64,000 bases of DNA, from NCBI GenBank assembly GCA_037501455.1, contig CM074857.1, forward strand, positions 102,643,501-102,707,500, read 5' to 3'. Below the pieces are notes generated by a model. It saw nothing but the letters and a program-made list of their open reading frames with translations, did not search any database and had not been told where the DNA came from. Of the stretch, positions 54,735-64,000 are shown piece after piece (position 1 is the stretch's first letter; the number at the start of each line of letters is the position of its first letter). Origin of the DNA: Lantana camara. Its lineage: Eukaryota > Streptophyta > Magnoliopsida > Lamiales > Verbenaceae. The position numbers and the translations under genes are program-made.

Positions 54735-55030
54735 GGGGACACGCCCGTGTCCCCATGGAAGAGCAAACTGAGACACGCCCGTGTCTCAGTACAGAGAAGT
54801 GATCTTCGGAGTTCAGGAGGTGACACGCCCGTGTCACCTATGTAGAGTAATTTCTTGCACGCCCGTTACACAGTACAGAGAAGCCTGAAGTCTTGACACC
54901 CCCGTGTCATCAAGCAGAACAAGTTTTGACACCCCCGTGTCAAGGAGAAAAGCGCAAATACGATTTTATTGTGTGACACGGGCGTGTCACGATTTTAGGC
55001 ATGGGTTTCGCACGCCCGTGTCACGGGTCG
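54735..55030. repeat. Palindrome array in the LTR
   Basis: Seven or eight copies of a palindrome with core GACACGCCCGTGTC or variants. Clear copies lie at 54735-54754 (arms GGGGACACG/CGTGTCCCC), 54768-54789 (arms CTGAGACACG/CGTGTCTCAG), 54818-54839 (arms AGGTGACACG/CGTGTCACCT), then GACACCCCCGTGTC twice near 54895-54945 and GACACGGGCGTGTC near 54976. Bases outside the core differ between copies but stay complementary within each copy. Confidence 0.85.
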
Positions 55031-55047
55031 GGTTAGGATTCTAACTT

Positions 55048-55056
55048 CTATATATA
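55048..55056 (+). promoter_or_regulatory. LTR TATA box
   Basis: CTATATATACGC directly after the palindrome array. It probably marks the U3/R boundary region and the start of the genomic RNA a few tens of bases downstream. Confidence 0.5.
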
Positions 55057-56098
55057 CGCGGATTTGAGGCGGAATAAGGGAGCTTTTGGACTACATTTTT
55101 CCCAGAAGTTCAAGAACACTTGAAGACCGAAGAAACACGAAGATAGAGAGTTGAAGATTCATTCCAATCACAAGACTTTGTTAATTTGGTTTTATTTACT
55201 GCTTTCCGATCAAACTAATTCCTCAAGTTTTGGTTTTCAATTCTAGTTTAGTTAATCTCTCGTTTTAGATTCGTTTTCGGATAATTAGGTTAGAACTCGA
55301 AGTTATTAATTCCGTTTTGATGTTTATGTTAGACATGATTAATTTGAATGCAATTCCTTTGATCTTAATGAGTTTTGATCCAATTATGGGGAACTAATTT
55401 CCTAGGGTTAGGGGGTAAGGATTATGCATCTAAGGTGTTTGAATTAATGCTTGAGTAAATTTGTATGATTCTTTGTTAGGAAAACGGTATTGAATAAGCT
55501 GGGAATGGATTGGCCATCCATGAACAAGTTGTAAATTATCCGATAATCGAAAGATTGAGGATAATTAAGAGTGTTTTCTGAAACTTAGATCTTTTGGGCT
55601 TAAAGAAATTTAACCCTAATTTCTACAACCCGTATTTAGAATTCCATGCCAAGCCGCTAGATTTTAAATACACTAATCTTGCTTTACTCGATTAATTTGG
55701 TTACTAAGTGATTGTGAGAACAACACTTGACTTGATTAATTAGGCATCTAGCCTTCGAAAGAAGCTAGATATAACATCGTGATTAGGTTGAAGAATCATA
55801 CATCCGTACTTGAGTATTGATTTGATCACAAAAGAGCATATGATTTACTCCCCGACCTGTTTTAATTAAGTGGTTAATTCTCGTATTTATTTGTTAGCTT
55901 GTGTGATTAATTTAGTATTAGTTAAGTTTAATTTTGTCATAGTAGTATAATACAACCTGATCAATCTTCTCCGGTCTCTAGATTGGAAATAATCATAAAA
56001 GTAGTTGTTGAATTCCCTTCCCTGTGGATACGATACCTTAAGTGTTGCAATCGGATTTAGAACTTACACTTGGGTTCAAGATTTGTCTATCAAGTTTT

Positions 56099-56116
56099 TG
56101 GCGCCGTTGCCGGGGA
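56099..56116 (+). promoter_or_regulatory. Primer-binding site
   Basis: TGGCGCCGTTGCCGGGGA, complementary to the 3' end of plant tRNA-Asp as known for Athila elements. It lies six bases after the LTR end. Confidence 0.8.
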
Positions 56117-56240
56117 AGGCGTTTAATTCAATATTACTTTAGTGATTTTTCTGGTGCTTTAGACCACCCTTTCTGTTTGATTTCTTTTTGAAGTGCGTTG
56201 AATTTGACCACAGGTTTTCCCCATTGCAGGTACCTAGTTT

Positions 56241-59200
56241 ATGCTACGATCGAAAGGCTTGGAACCCTTGCCTTACGATCCTGAAATTGAGAAGACTTGT
56301 AGGGCGAATCGAACGAAGCGAAAAAAAGAAAAGAAGCAGAAAGTAAACCCAATCCCAATGGCACAACCCGTAAACGAGCAACCAACCACACTCCAGGATT
56401 ATGCCATTCCTAACATTGGCTTAATCCAGAACAATCTGACTCGCCCCGCCGTGGAGGCGAACAACTTTGAAATCAAAACCGGGTTCATCAACCTTTTACA
56501 ACAGAACCCGTTCGGAGGTTTACCACATGAAGACCCCGCATCACACTTGTCCTACTTTTTGGATGTCTGCTCGACCTTTAAGATCCATAACGCTTCAGAT
56601 GATGCGATCAGAGTTAGGCTCTTTCCCTTCTCCCTAAGGGATAAAGCCCGGACATGGATTTCGACCTTGTCAAACGAGACACTTCAGACATGGGCAGACC
56701 TCTCTAAGGCCTTTCTAGCCAAGTTCTACCCTCCTAGTAAGACCATGAGGTACAGAGACGAAATAACGAGCTTCAGGCTCTATGATGGTGAGACATTGTA
56801 CGAAGGATGGGAAAGATATAAGGAACTGCAGAGGAAGTGCCCGCATCACCGTGTTCCAGGATGGCAACTGGTACAGATCTTTTACAATGGAATGACAGAA
56901 AACATGAAAATTATGGTCGATGCAGCAGCAGGAGGAGCATTTATGGCACTGTCTGAAGAAGTAGGAATGCAACTGCTGAACAAGATGGCAGCAAATAGCA
57001 GTTGGACAAAGGAGAGGAGCAATCCTCCTCCAAAACCTGAGGCAGGCATACTCGCCACTGACACTGTGACAGCTTTAAATGCCAAGTTCGAAGCACTAAA
57101 CCAAAAGCTAGACCGACTTGCAATTGCTACAGCACGAAACACAGTGGCACAGTCAAACGCCCGACAGGTATTATGTGAAATTTGTGGTGGTCCCCATTCA
57201 TTTGATGTTTGTCCTTCTACCAATGCAGGTGCACAGGTTGCTGTTGGTCAAGAACAAGTCAATTACGTGCAGAATCAAAGACCAGCAAATGACCCATACT
57301 CAAACACCTACAACCCAGGTTGGAAGAATCATCCGCACTTCTCGTGGTCAAACAATCAGAATGTTCAAAACCCAAATCCAAATCCAAGACCACAGTTCCA
57401 ACCAAGACAACAGGGACAGCATCCACCACATCAGAACCAGCAGAGATTCGCACCCCCTCCACAACCACCGCAAGAACAGAAGCCGGGGTGGGAGGCGGCC
57501 CTCGAAAAGTTTATAACTGTTTCGAATGATAGGTATCAGAAACTCGAATCTCAGGTAGAACAGGTGCTGGTTCAAAATAAAAATTTGGAAGTGCAGGTGG
57601 GCCAGTTGGCTAATTCAATCAATGTTAGAGCCCAAGGAATGTTTCCAAGCAAACCGGTAGAGAATCCGAAAGAGCAGTGTAAGGCCATTACACTACGAAG
57701 TGGCACGACTTATAAGGAGCCTGCAATACCGGGGGTAACCGAAGTGAGAAAGGAAAAGGACTCCGTTGTGGAAACTGAGAAAGTAGTCGAGGCATCGAAG
57801 GAGGAGGAAGAAGTACTGACAAGTGAGCCCCCTTCAAAGCCAAAGACGTCAGTGGCACCTAAACCGTTTGTGCCACCACTTCCTTTCCCGCAGAGATTTC
57901 AAAAGCAAAGGTTGGAGAAACAATTCGAGAAATTCTTGAATATCTTCAAGGAGCTACACATCAACATCCCCTTTGCCGAGGCCCTAGCTCAGATGCCCAC
58001 TTACGTCAAATTCTTGAAGGAGATCCTCTCCAACAAGAGGAGATTGGAGGATTATGCCACGATTGCACTTACTGAAGAGTGCAGCGCCATTCTACAACAT
58101 AAGCTTCCACCAAAGCTTAAGGATCCAGGGAGTTTTTCAATTCCTTGCACAATTGGTCAAATGTCCTTTAATAAAGCTTTATGTGATCTTGGTGCTAGTG
58201 TGAGTCTAATGCCATTATCTGTTTGCAGGAAACTTGGACTGAATTCATTAAAGCCAACAACCGTTTCCCTACAGCTAGCGGATCGATCAGTCAAATACCC
58301 CACGGGAGTCCTGGAAAACGTGTTAGTCAGGGTTGGGAAGTTTTACCTGCCCGTTGACTTCATAGTGTTGGACATGGAAGAAGATCAAAACATGCCGCTC
58401 ATTTTAGGGAGGCCTTTCTTAGCCACAGCAGGAGCTTTAATTGATGTGAAAAGTGGCATTCTAACTCTTCGTGTGGGAGATGAACAGGTGGAGTTTAATC
58501 TGTTCAAAGCAATGAAAGGACCGGTGATCGAAGAACAATGCAATATGGTGGAAATCAGAGCACAGACACCGATGTCCATAAGCAACGAGGACCCTCTCGA
58601 ACTCTGTCTAAGAGGACTCACTGACCACATTGATGGGGAAGACATACTAGAAGAATTGGCTGCCTACGCAAGGGCACTTGAAGCCACCCCATACGTACCA
58701 TTCCGAAAGAGGTTTGTATATGAAGAGTTGGGTACAGGTAAGCCCACTCTTCGTCCTTCTATTGAGTCAGCTCCCAAGTTAGAACTGAAACCCCTCCCCG
58801 CTCATTTGAGATATGCTTACTTGGGTGAATCTGAAACACTGCCTGTTATTGTTGCCTCTGATTTAACTGATGCACATCGTGATGCCTTGTTGAGAGTTTT
58901 GCGAGAACATAAACGAGCGATAGGTTGGACTATTTCTGACATCAAAGGGATTAGCCCATCTATTTGCATGCATAAAATTCTTATGGAAGATAACCATAAA
59001 CCCTCTGTAGAGCATCAGCGCAGATTGAACCCGAACATGAAAGAGGTAGTTAGGGCTGAGGTACTGAAATTGTTAGATGCCGGGATAATTTACCCTATCT
59101 CGGATAGCAAGTGGGTTAGCCCTGTACAGGTAGTACCTAAGAAAGGGGGAATGACTGTAATTAAAAATGAAAAGAATGAGTTAATTCCGACTAGGACAGT

Positions 59201-61682
59201 CACGGGTTGGAGAGTCTGTATAGACTATAGGAAATTGAACAATGCCACTCGTAAAGATCACTTTCCACTTCCCTTTATTGATCAGATGTTAGAACGATTA
59301 GCCGGACATTCTTATTACTGTTTTCTGGATGGGTATTCAGGGTATAACCAAATTGCTATAGCTCCAGAAGATCAGGAAAAATGTACGTTTACCTGCCCTT
59401 ATGGTACTTTTGCGTATAGGCGTATGCCTTTTGGGTTGTGTAATGCCCCGGCTACTTTTCAGCGATGCATGATGGCCATCTTCTCTGATTTTATAGAACG
59501 CACAATGGAAATTTTTATGGATGATTTTTCTGTTTTTGGTTCTTCTTTCGATTCTTGCTTGCATAATCTTGCTCAAGTTTTGCAGAGATGTGAAGAAACT
59601 AACCTTGTGCTAAATTGGGAGAAGTGCCATTTCATGGTAAAGGAAGGGATAGTGTTGGGTCACAAAGTTTCAGAGAAAGGCATTGAGGTGGACAAGGCCA
59701 AAATTGATGTGATTGCAAAATTGCCTCCACCCACCAATATCAAGGGAGTGAGAAGTTTCCTTGGTCATGCCGGGTTTTATCGCCGGTTCATCAAGGACTT
59801 TTCGAAAATTACCTTACCTTTATGCAAGTTACTGCAAAAAGATACTGAATTCGTGTTTAATGATGATTGCTTACTTGCATTTGATAGGTTGAAGAAGGAG
59901 CTTACCTCGGCACCAATCATGGTTGCACCGGATTGGACTATACCGTTCGAGCTAATGTGTGATGCGAGCGATTTGGCCATTGGAGCTGTACTTGGCCAAC
60001 GAAGAGAAAAACGTTTACACGTTATCGCATATTCTAGCAAAACCTTAAATGATGCACAATTAAATTATGCTACTACTGAAAAAGAATTATTAGCTATTGT
60101 GCATGCTTTTGACAAGTTCCGGTCTTATTTGATAGGGTCGAAGACAATCGTCTACACAGACCACGCAGCAATCAAGTATCTCCTTTCGAAAAAGGATTCA
60201 AAGCCCCGTTTGATTAGATGGATTCTATTGCTTCAGGAGTTCGATCTCGAAATTCGTGACAAGAAGGGGACAGAGAACTTAGTTGCAGATCATTTGTCAA
60301 GATTAGAGGTTGGGGACAAGGAGGACGAGTATGAGGAGGAGATTACTGAGAAATTCCCAGATGAGGAGTTGTTTGCAGCCGATGCAATCGTCCCTTGGTA
60401 CGCAGATATTGTGAATCATATGGCTTGCAAAGCTCTACCACCAGGCATGAATTTCCATCAGAAACAAAGATTCTTGTCAGAAGCGAAACGTTATTACTGG
60501 GAAGAGCCTTATTTATTTAAGCACTGTTCGGATGGGTTAGTACGGAGATGTGTCCCGGAGGTTGAGGCTGATGAGGTGCTTGAGAGATGTCATGCGAGCT
60601 TATATGGAGGGCACTCAAGTGGTCGAAAGACAGCAGCTAAGGTTTTGCAGTCTGGGTTTTGGTGGCCAACGCTGTTTAAGGATGCGTACAAATTTGCCAA
60701 GGAATGTGATACTTGTCAGCGATCCGGGAACATTAGTAAAAGAGATGAGATGCCCATGAAGTATATCTTGGAAGTTGAGTTGTTTGATGTTTGGGGGATC
60801 GATTTCATGGGACCCTTCCCACCGTCGAACGGAAATCAGTATATCTTGGTGGCGGTGGATTATGTATCCAAGTGGGCCGAAGCGGTGGCAACTCCAACCA
60901 ATGATTCAAAGGTGGTGATTAGGTTTTTGCAAAAGAACATATTCAATAGGTTCGGAGTTCCACGGGCATTGATCAGTGATAGAGGTACGCACTTTTGCAA
61001 CAGGCCCTTGGAAGCTTTGTTGAAGAAATATGGGGTCCAACATCGGGTAACTACTGCGTATCATCCCCAAGCAAGTGGGCAAGCGGAGGTCACGAATAGG
61101 GAGTTGAAGTGGATTTTGGAGAAAGTGGTGAGCCCCTCTAGGAAAGATTGGTCCTCGAAGTTAGATGACGCATTATGGGCTTATAGAACCGCATTCAAGA
61201 CACCTATAGGAACTTCGCCGTATCGGTTAGTTTATGGGAAAGCATGTCACCTCCCAGTGGAGATCGAGTATAAGTCGTACTGGGCCATCAAAGCTATAAA
61301 TTTCGACCTCAAGAGAGCCGGAGAGAAAAGGGTACTGGACTTGCAAGAGTTGGAAGAATTGAGGTTAGAAGCTTACGAAAATGCTCGGATCTATAAGGAG
61401 AGGACAAAGAAGTGGCATGATAAGCATATACGGGTTAAGGAGTTTGTCGAGGGTCAATTGGTCTTGTTGTACAACTCTAGATTAAAGCTCTTTCCCGGGA
61501 AACTTAAATCGAGGTGGTCAGGGCCGTTCAGAGTGATAAAAGTTTTAGTGAATGGAGCGGTGGAGATAGGAAATGAAGGTTCACCATCTTTTGTGGTGAA
61601 TGGACAAAGACTCAAGCCATATCTCGCCGGTGATCGAATTGGTGAACACGTCTCGTGCGTGTTAACAGCTCCAGCACCTTAG
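56241..61682 (+). CDS. Athila gag-pol polyprotein, 1813 aa, intact
   Basis: One uninterrupted frame. Gag lies at about 95-240 ([20 protein letters not shown] ... KFYPPSKTM); a zinc knuckle C-x2-C-x3-H-x4-C ([13 protein letters not shown]) at about 312-324; a Pro/Gln-rich linker; the aspartic protease around 645 ([12 protein letters not shown]); the reverse transcriptase with [18 protein letters not shown] at about 993 and catalytic FMDDF at about 1091; RNase H ([14 protein letters not shown]) at about 1240; the integrase His/Cys zinc finger near 1450-1495, and its catalytic core with [15 protein letters not shown] and the Glu in [14 protein letters not shown] (about 1517, 1578, 1612). No chromodomain is seen at the C-terminus. 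Gag and pol are in a single frame, so no frameshift is needed. All catalytic residues are present, so the element may be able to move itself. Confidence 0.93.
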   Translation: MLRSKGLEPLPYDPEIEKTCRANRTKRKKEKKQKVNPIPMAQPVNEQPTTLQDYAIPNIGLIQNNLTRPAVEANNFEIKTGFINLLQQNPFGGLPHEDPASHLSYFLDVCSTFKIHNASDDAIRVRLFPFSLRDKARTWISTLSNETLQTWADLSKAFLAKFYPPSKTMRYRDEITSFRLYDGETLYEGWERYKELQRKCPHHRVPGWQLVQIFYNGMTENMKIMVDAAAGGAFMALSEEVGMQLLNKMAANSSWTKERSNPPPKPEAGILATDTVTALNAKFEALNQKLDRLAIATARNTVAQSNARQVLCEICGGPHSFDVCPSTNAGAQVAVGQEQVNYVQNQRPANDPYSNTYNPGWKNHPHFSWSNNQNVQNPNPNPRPQFQPRQQGQHPPHQNQQRFAPPPQPPQEQKPGWEAALEKFITVSNDRYQKLESQVEQVLVQNKNLEVQVGQLANSINVRAQGMFPSKPVENPKEQCKAITLRSGTTYKEPAIPGVTEVRKEKDSVVETEKVVEASKEEEEVLTSEPPSKPKTSVAPKPFVPPLPFPQRFQKQRLEKQFEKFLNIFKELHINIPFAEALAQMPTYVKFLKEILSNKRRLEDYATIALTEECSAILQHKLPPKLKDPGSFSIPCTIGQMSFNKALCDLGASVSLMPLSVCRKLGLNSLKPTTVSLQLADRSVKYPTGVLENVLVRVGKFYLPVDFIVLDMEEDQNMPLILGRPFLATAGALIDVKSGILTLRVGDEQVEFNLFKAMKGPVIEEQCNMVEIRAQTPMSISNEDPLELCLRGLTDHIDGEDILEELAAYARALEATPYVPFRKRFVYEELGTGKPTLRPSIESAPKLELKPLPAHLRYAYLGESETLPVIVASDLTDAHRDALLRVLREHKRAIGWTISDIKGISPSICMHKILMEDNHKPSVEHQRRLNPNMKEVVRAEVLKLLDAGIIYPISDSKWVSPVQVVPKKGGMTVIKNEKNELIPTRTVTGWRVCIDYRKLNNATRKDHFPLPFIDQMLERLAGHSYYCFLDGYSGYNQIAIAPEDQEKCTFTCPYGTFAYRRMPFGLCNAPATFQRCMMAIFSDFIERTMEIFMDDFSVFGSSFDSCLHNLAQVLQRCEETNLVLNWEKCHFMVKEGIVLGHKVSEKGIEVDKAKIDVIAKLPPPTNIKGVRSFLGHAGFYRRFIKDFSKITLPLCKLLQKDTEFVFNDDCLLAFDRLKKELTSAPIMVAPDWTIPFELMCDASDLAIGAVLGQRREKRLHVIAYSSKTLNDAQLNYATTEKELLAIVHAFDKFRSYLIGSKTIVYTDHAAIKYLLSKKDSKPRLIRWILLLQEFDLEIRDKKGTENLVADHLSRLEVGDKEDEYEEEITEKFPDEELFAADAIVPWYADIVNHMACKALPPGMNFHQKQRFLSEAKRYYWEEPYLFKHCSDGLVRRCVPEVEADEVLERCHASLYGGHSSGRKTAAKVLQSGFWWPTLFKDAYKFAKECDTCQRSGNISKRDEMPMKYILEVELFDVWGIDFMGPFPPSNGNQYILVAVDYVSKWAEAVATPTNDSKVVIRFLQKNIFNRFGVPRALISDRGTHFCNRPLEALLKKYGVQHRVTTAYHPQASGQAEVTNRELKWILEKVVSPSRKDWSSKLDDALWAYRTAFKTPIGTSPYRLVYGKACHLPVEIEYKSYWAIKAINFDLKRAGEKRVLDLQELEELRLEAYENARIYKERTKKWHDKHIRVKEFVEGQLVLLYNSRLKLFPGKLKSRWSGPFRVIKVLVNGAVEIGNEGSPSFVVNGQRLKPYLAGDRIGEHVSCVLTAPAP

Positions 61683-61893
61683 CCGGAGTCATAAAGTCAA
61701 GCTAACGACTATAACTTAGAACTATTTTTCTTCCCTTTGTCGTTTTTCTTTTCTTTCGCGTTAGGTAGTTAAGCTTGTGATTGATGATTTTTTTTGTCTC
61801 GTGTTCAGGTATTTTGGTTCGATTAGAGAGGACAGATGATGTAGAGAATGGATGATACTGAGCTAATCGGTGCGGACTTTTGAGCAAAAGTCC

Positions 61894-62160
61894 AAGTTTG
61901 GGGGAGACACGGGGCGTTACTCCCACAAAGCATAAGCCGAGACACCCCCGTGTCTCGGTGCAGAGGAGTTTTTGATGAATCGAAGGTGACACGGGCGTGT
62001 CACTGATCTTAGGCATTTTGTGACACCCCCGTGTCAAGGTACAGAAGTTGCCGGTCGAGAAGATGACACGGGCGTGTCAGGTTCCTTAAGGAAAAATCGA
62101 CACCCCCGTGTCAAGGTACAGAAATTGCCAGAATAAGGATGACACGGGCGTGTCCCGTCC
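61894..62160. repeat. Palindrome array in the 3' internal region
   Basis: About seven copies of the same palindrome type as in the LTR. Examples: arms CCGAGACAC/GTGTCTCGG near 61938-61960, GTGACACGGGCGTGTCAC near 61987, TGACACCCCCGTGTCA near 62021, GACACGGGCGTGTC near 62064 and 62141. CCC-centre and GGG-centre forms alternate. Confidence 0.8.
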
Positions 62161-63077
62161 GATCGGTTGAAATAAAAAGGGGGTTCCTCACACTTTTCTA
62201 ATACTTACAACAAAAACTTCTCCTTTTTTTCCCTCTCATCTTTCTTCCTCCCCCATTCCCACACGGCACAAGCACTCCCACCATTACTTTGGTTCTTCGC
62301 AGTGATTGAGGGAGTTTTCTTTTTGCCTTCTTTCCTTTTTCTTTTATGCATGGGGACATTGCATGATTTAAGTTTGGGGGAGAGGGGCAAAAAGTTATGG
62401 ATTGTATTGCTAAAATTTTTGCATAGGAAGATGCGTTGGGGGCTTGACTTACTTGAATTTGTGATATCTTTGAGCGTGAAAAGAGGATTGTTGAAAATAA
62501 GCCAAAATTTTTAATTTTTTTCGATGAGGTTGATTGTTGGAAGTTTGCCGAAGTGAGTTAGGCTAGTTGAATGCATGAAGTTAGGTATGAGTATTGATAC
62601 TTTGGAATGGTGGAATATCCTTATTTTTGTGCACATTGGAACAAGGTCATGTACTTAGGTTAGGATACTAAATTAGTAATTCTTGAATAATACTAAGAAG
62701 TGGATTAGGAGGCATTTTAGTCCTATTGAAGCGAAATTTTGAATTGACGAAGAGTTAGGGAGATGACTTAGGCATTCATGTCGGAGGTAGCCTCGTCATT
62801 GAGCCATTAGTACTAAAGAACGAAATCCTATTGACCCCGCTGAGCCTAAGTGTTGTGCCATTAAATTTTTGTAGCCGCATTATAAGCCACAGGCACAGCA
62901 CCATAAACTTACCCTTGAGTCACACTTTGCTCACTCGTTTGAATCAATTGAAGATGCTGCTAAATTCCTGATGAGAAACCAAGAGAAGAAATAAGAGATA
63001 CTCTTAGATGCTGAAAGAAAAGAAGAATTAAAAAGGAAGTAGTAGAAGAACGAGTGGTGTAAGCAATAAGTAGACAG

Positions 63078-63109
<32 letters not shown>

Positions 63110-63648
63110 TATTTATACATTTGAGAAGAGTATTGAGAAGATGTGAAAAAGAAGAAATTTTCAGACTGTCTGTATGTGACAAACTTGGACAAGGTCCAAG
63201 TTTGGGGGAGTTTGATGGGGAAGACAAAGATGGCAACCATGGAAATTTGAATGGGTGAGCTAGGTGTGTTGAGTCACTACTATACTAAAAATTCCATAAC
63301 CTTAACCCCGAGCCACATTACAAGCCTCGAAAGACCTTCCGATCCTTAATTCTAGGTCAATTCCATTAGTGGAGATAGGTGCGAAGAATGTTTTCCGAAG
63401 TCTATCATTGGTACTTAGGAAGGAATCATTAGTCTGGTGTTCTGACCATTGTACATTTTCTTGTTCGAATTCACACACTACACGAGGATATTTGACTTAT
63501 ACCATTGTGTTGATACTTGTGCTTGATTGAAATGTGTTTGACGAGCTAGACTTGTTTTAGTGAAATTCTGAAAATTGCTCCATTGAGAGATTGATTTTGA
63601 GGTTGGTTTGACGTAATTCTCTTGATTGCTCGAGGACGAACAATATTT

Positions 63649-63661
63649 AAGTTTGGGGGAG
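63649..63661 (+). promoter_or_regulatory. Polypurine tract next to the 3' LTR, with three upstream copies
   Basis: AAGTTTGGGGGAG ends two bases before the 3' LTR and should prime plus-strand synthesis. The same 13 bases occur at 61894-61906, 62370-62382 and 63198-63210; the third is also followed by TTTGATG, like the real site. Confidence 0.75.
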
Positions 63662-63663
63662 TT

Positions 63664-64000
63664 TGATGTATCAGTTTATTGCATGGATTTGTAGGGCAAA
63701 TTTAGCTAAATTCAAGCAGTTTTAAGAACTTATAACGTGATTTATGCTCCTTATTAGGTACCTTTTACCTTGGAGTTGAAAAGACGGATAAAAGCAAAAC
63801 CATGCAATAAAGGGCGAAAAACTAGAGATTTCTAGGGGACACGCCCGTGTCCCCATGGAAGAGCAAACTGAGACACGCCCGTGTCTCAGTACAGAGAAGT
63901 GATCTTCGGAGTTCAGGAGGTGACACGCCCGTGTCACCTATGTAGAGTAATTTCTTGCACGCCCGTTACACAGTACAGAGAAGCCTGAAGTCTTGACACC
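63664..64000 (+). repeat. 3' LTR of the Athila element (first 337 bp)
   Basis: Identical by eye to 54564-54900, including the palindromes. It is cut by the window end. Confidence 0.9.

Larger units (their letters stand above)
54564..56092 (+). repeat. 5' LTR of the Athila element (1529 bp)
   Basis: Starts TGATGTATCAG and ends ...TCTATCA six bases before the primer site. It contains an array of GACACG-type palindromes (54735-55030), a TATA box at about 55048-55056 (CTATATATACGC), and a T-rich downstream part. Confidence 0.85.
61683..63663 (+). other. Non-coding 3' region of the Athila element
   Basis: About 2 kb between gag-pol and the 3' LTR. Athila relatives often carry an env-like frame here; no long frame is present on either strand. 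It holds a second palindrome array (about 61905-62160), three extra polypurine-like copies and a poly-A run at about 63079-63099. Confidence 0.7.
54564..64000 (+). mobile_element. Young Athila-type Ty3 LTR retrotransposon (right end beyond window)
   Basis: Order: 5' LTR (54564-56092), primer-binding site (56099), gag-pol (56241-61682), a non-coding 3' region of about 2 kb, polypurine tract (63649), 3' LTR (63664 to the window edge). The protein type ([10 protein letters not shown] protease, FMDDF reverse transcriptase), the tRNA-Asp-like primer site and the long 3' region are typical of the Athila lineage. The 337 bp of 3' LTR in view is identical by eye to the 5' LTR, so insertion was recent. 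The target duplication cannot be checked because the right end is missing. Confidence 0.93.

Noticed and set aside
54622..54837. 71-codon minus-strand frame in both LTRs
   Set aside because: It starts with GTG, spans the palindromes, and has no homology; it is repeated only because the LTR is repeated.
54735..55030. CRISPR-like array
   Set aside because: The units are palindromes at irregular spacing inside a plant retrotransposon LTR, without uniform spacers or cas genes.
61683..63663. Env-like gene of the Athila element
   Set aside because: No reading frame of meaningful length exists here on either strand; the small ones are broken by A/T runs.

Overview
This window is plant nuclear DNA, most likely from a core eudicot. 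The evidence is GT-AG split genes with small exons and AT-rich introns, plant-only families (Casparian strip membrane protein, lycopene cyclase, phylloplanin-like proteins, VAMP71), abundant (TA)n and (CA)n tracts, and many plant-type transposons. The phylloplanin-like cluster and a CYC-B/CCS-type cyclase resembling nightshade proteins fit an asterid, but the species cannot be fixed from the window.

The left two thirds (1-35 kb) are gene-rich. In order: the 3' part of a VAMP714 R-SNARE gene (+); an intronless CYC-B/CCS-type lycopene cyclase (-); a 1026-residue secreted proline-rich repeat protein (-); a three-exon CASP gene (+); an eight-coding-exon OTLD1/OTU6 deubiquitinase (+); an eight-exon DCP1 decapping subunit (+); a 14-exon nicalin (-); and a nine-exon plastid AtpI/CGL160-like membrane protein (-). 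Exon boundaries were set by hand from GT/AG sites, and every model closes in frame. These are housekeeping or cell-wall genes with no operon-like link; the secretory-membrane (VAMP714, nicalin) and RNA/chromatin (DCP1, OTLD1) genes are simply neighbours.

From about 36.8 kb the window is dominated by mobile DNA: a 3.3 kb probable solo LTR nested in older LTR-retrotransposon sequence, then a phylloplanin-like cluster at 42-54 kb with two intact genes and two decayed copies, peppered with Mutator-type, hAT-type and small TIR elements whose target-site duplications are readable. A Pack-MULE-like element with a perfect 10 bp duplication and a GC-rich cargo sits in the cluster. The last 9.4 kb is a very young Athila-type Ty3 retrotransposon with an intact 1813-codon gag-pol; its 3' LTR runs off the window.

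Most notable observations: (1) a Mutator-type element 364 bp upstream of the lycopene cyclase carries a mitochondrial 26S rRNA fragment inside one terminal inverted repeat; (2) the Athila element carries two arrays of GC-rich palindromes whose arms differ between copies but change together, plus four copies of its polypurine tract; (3) the phylloplanin cluster shows intact and decaying duplicates with a shared core promoter; (4) several transposon families recur in gene introns.
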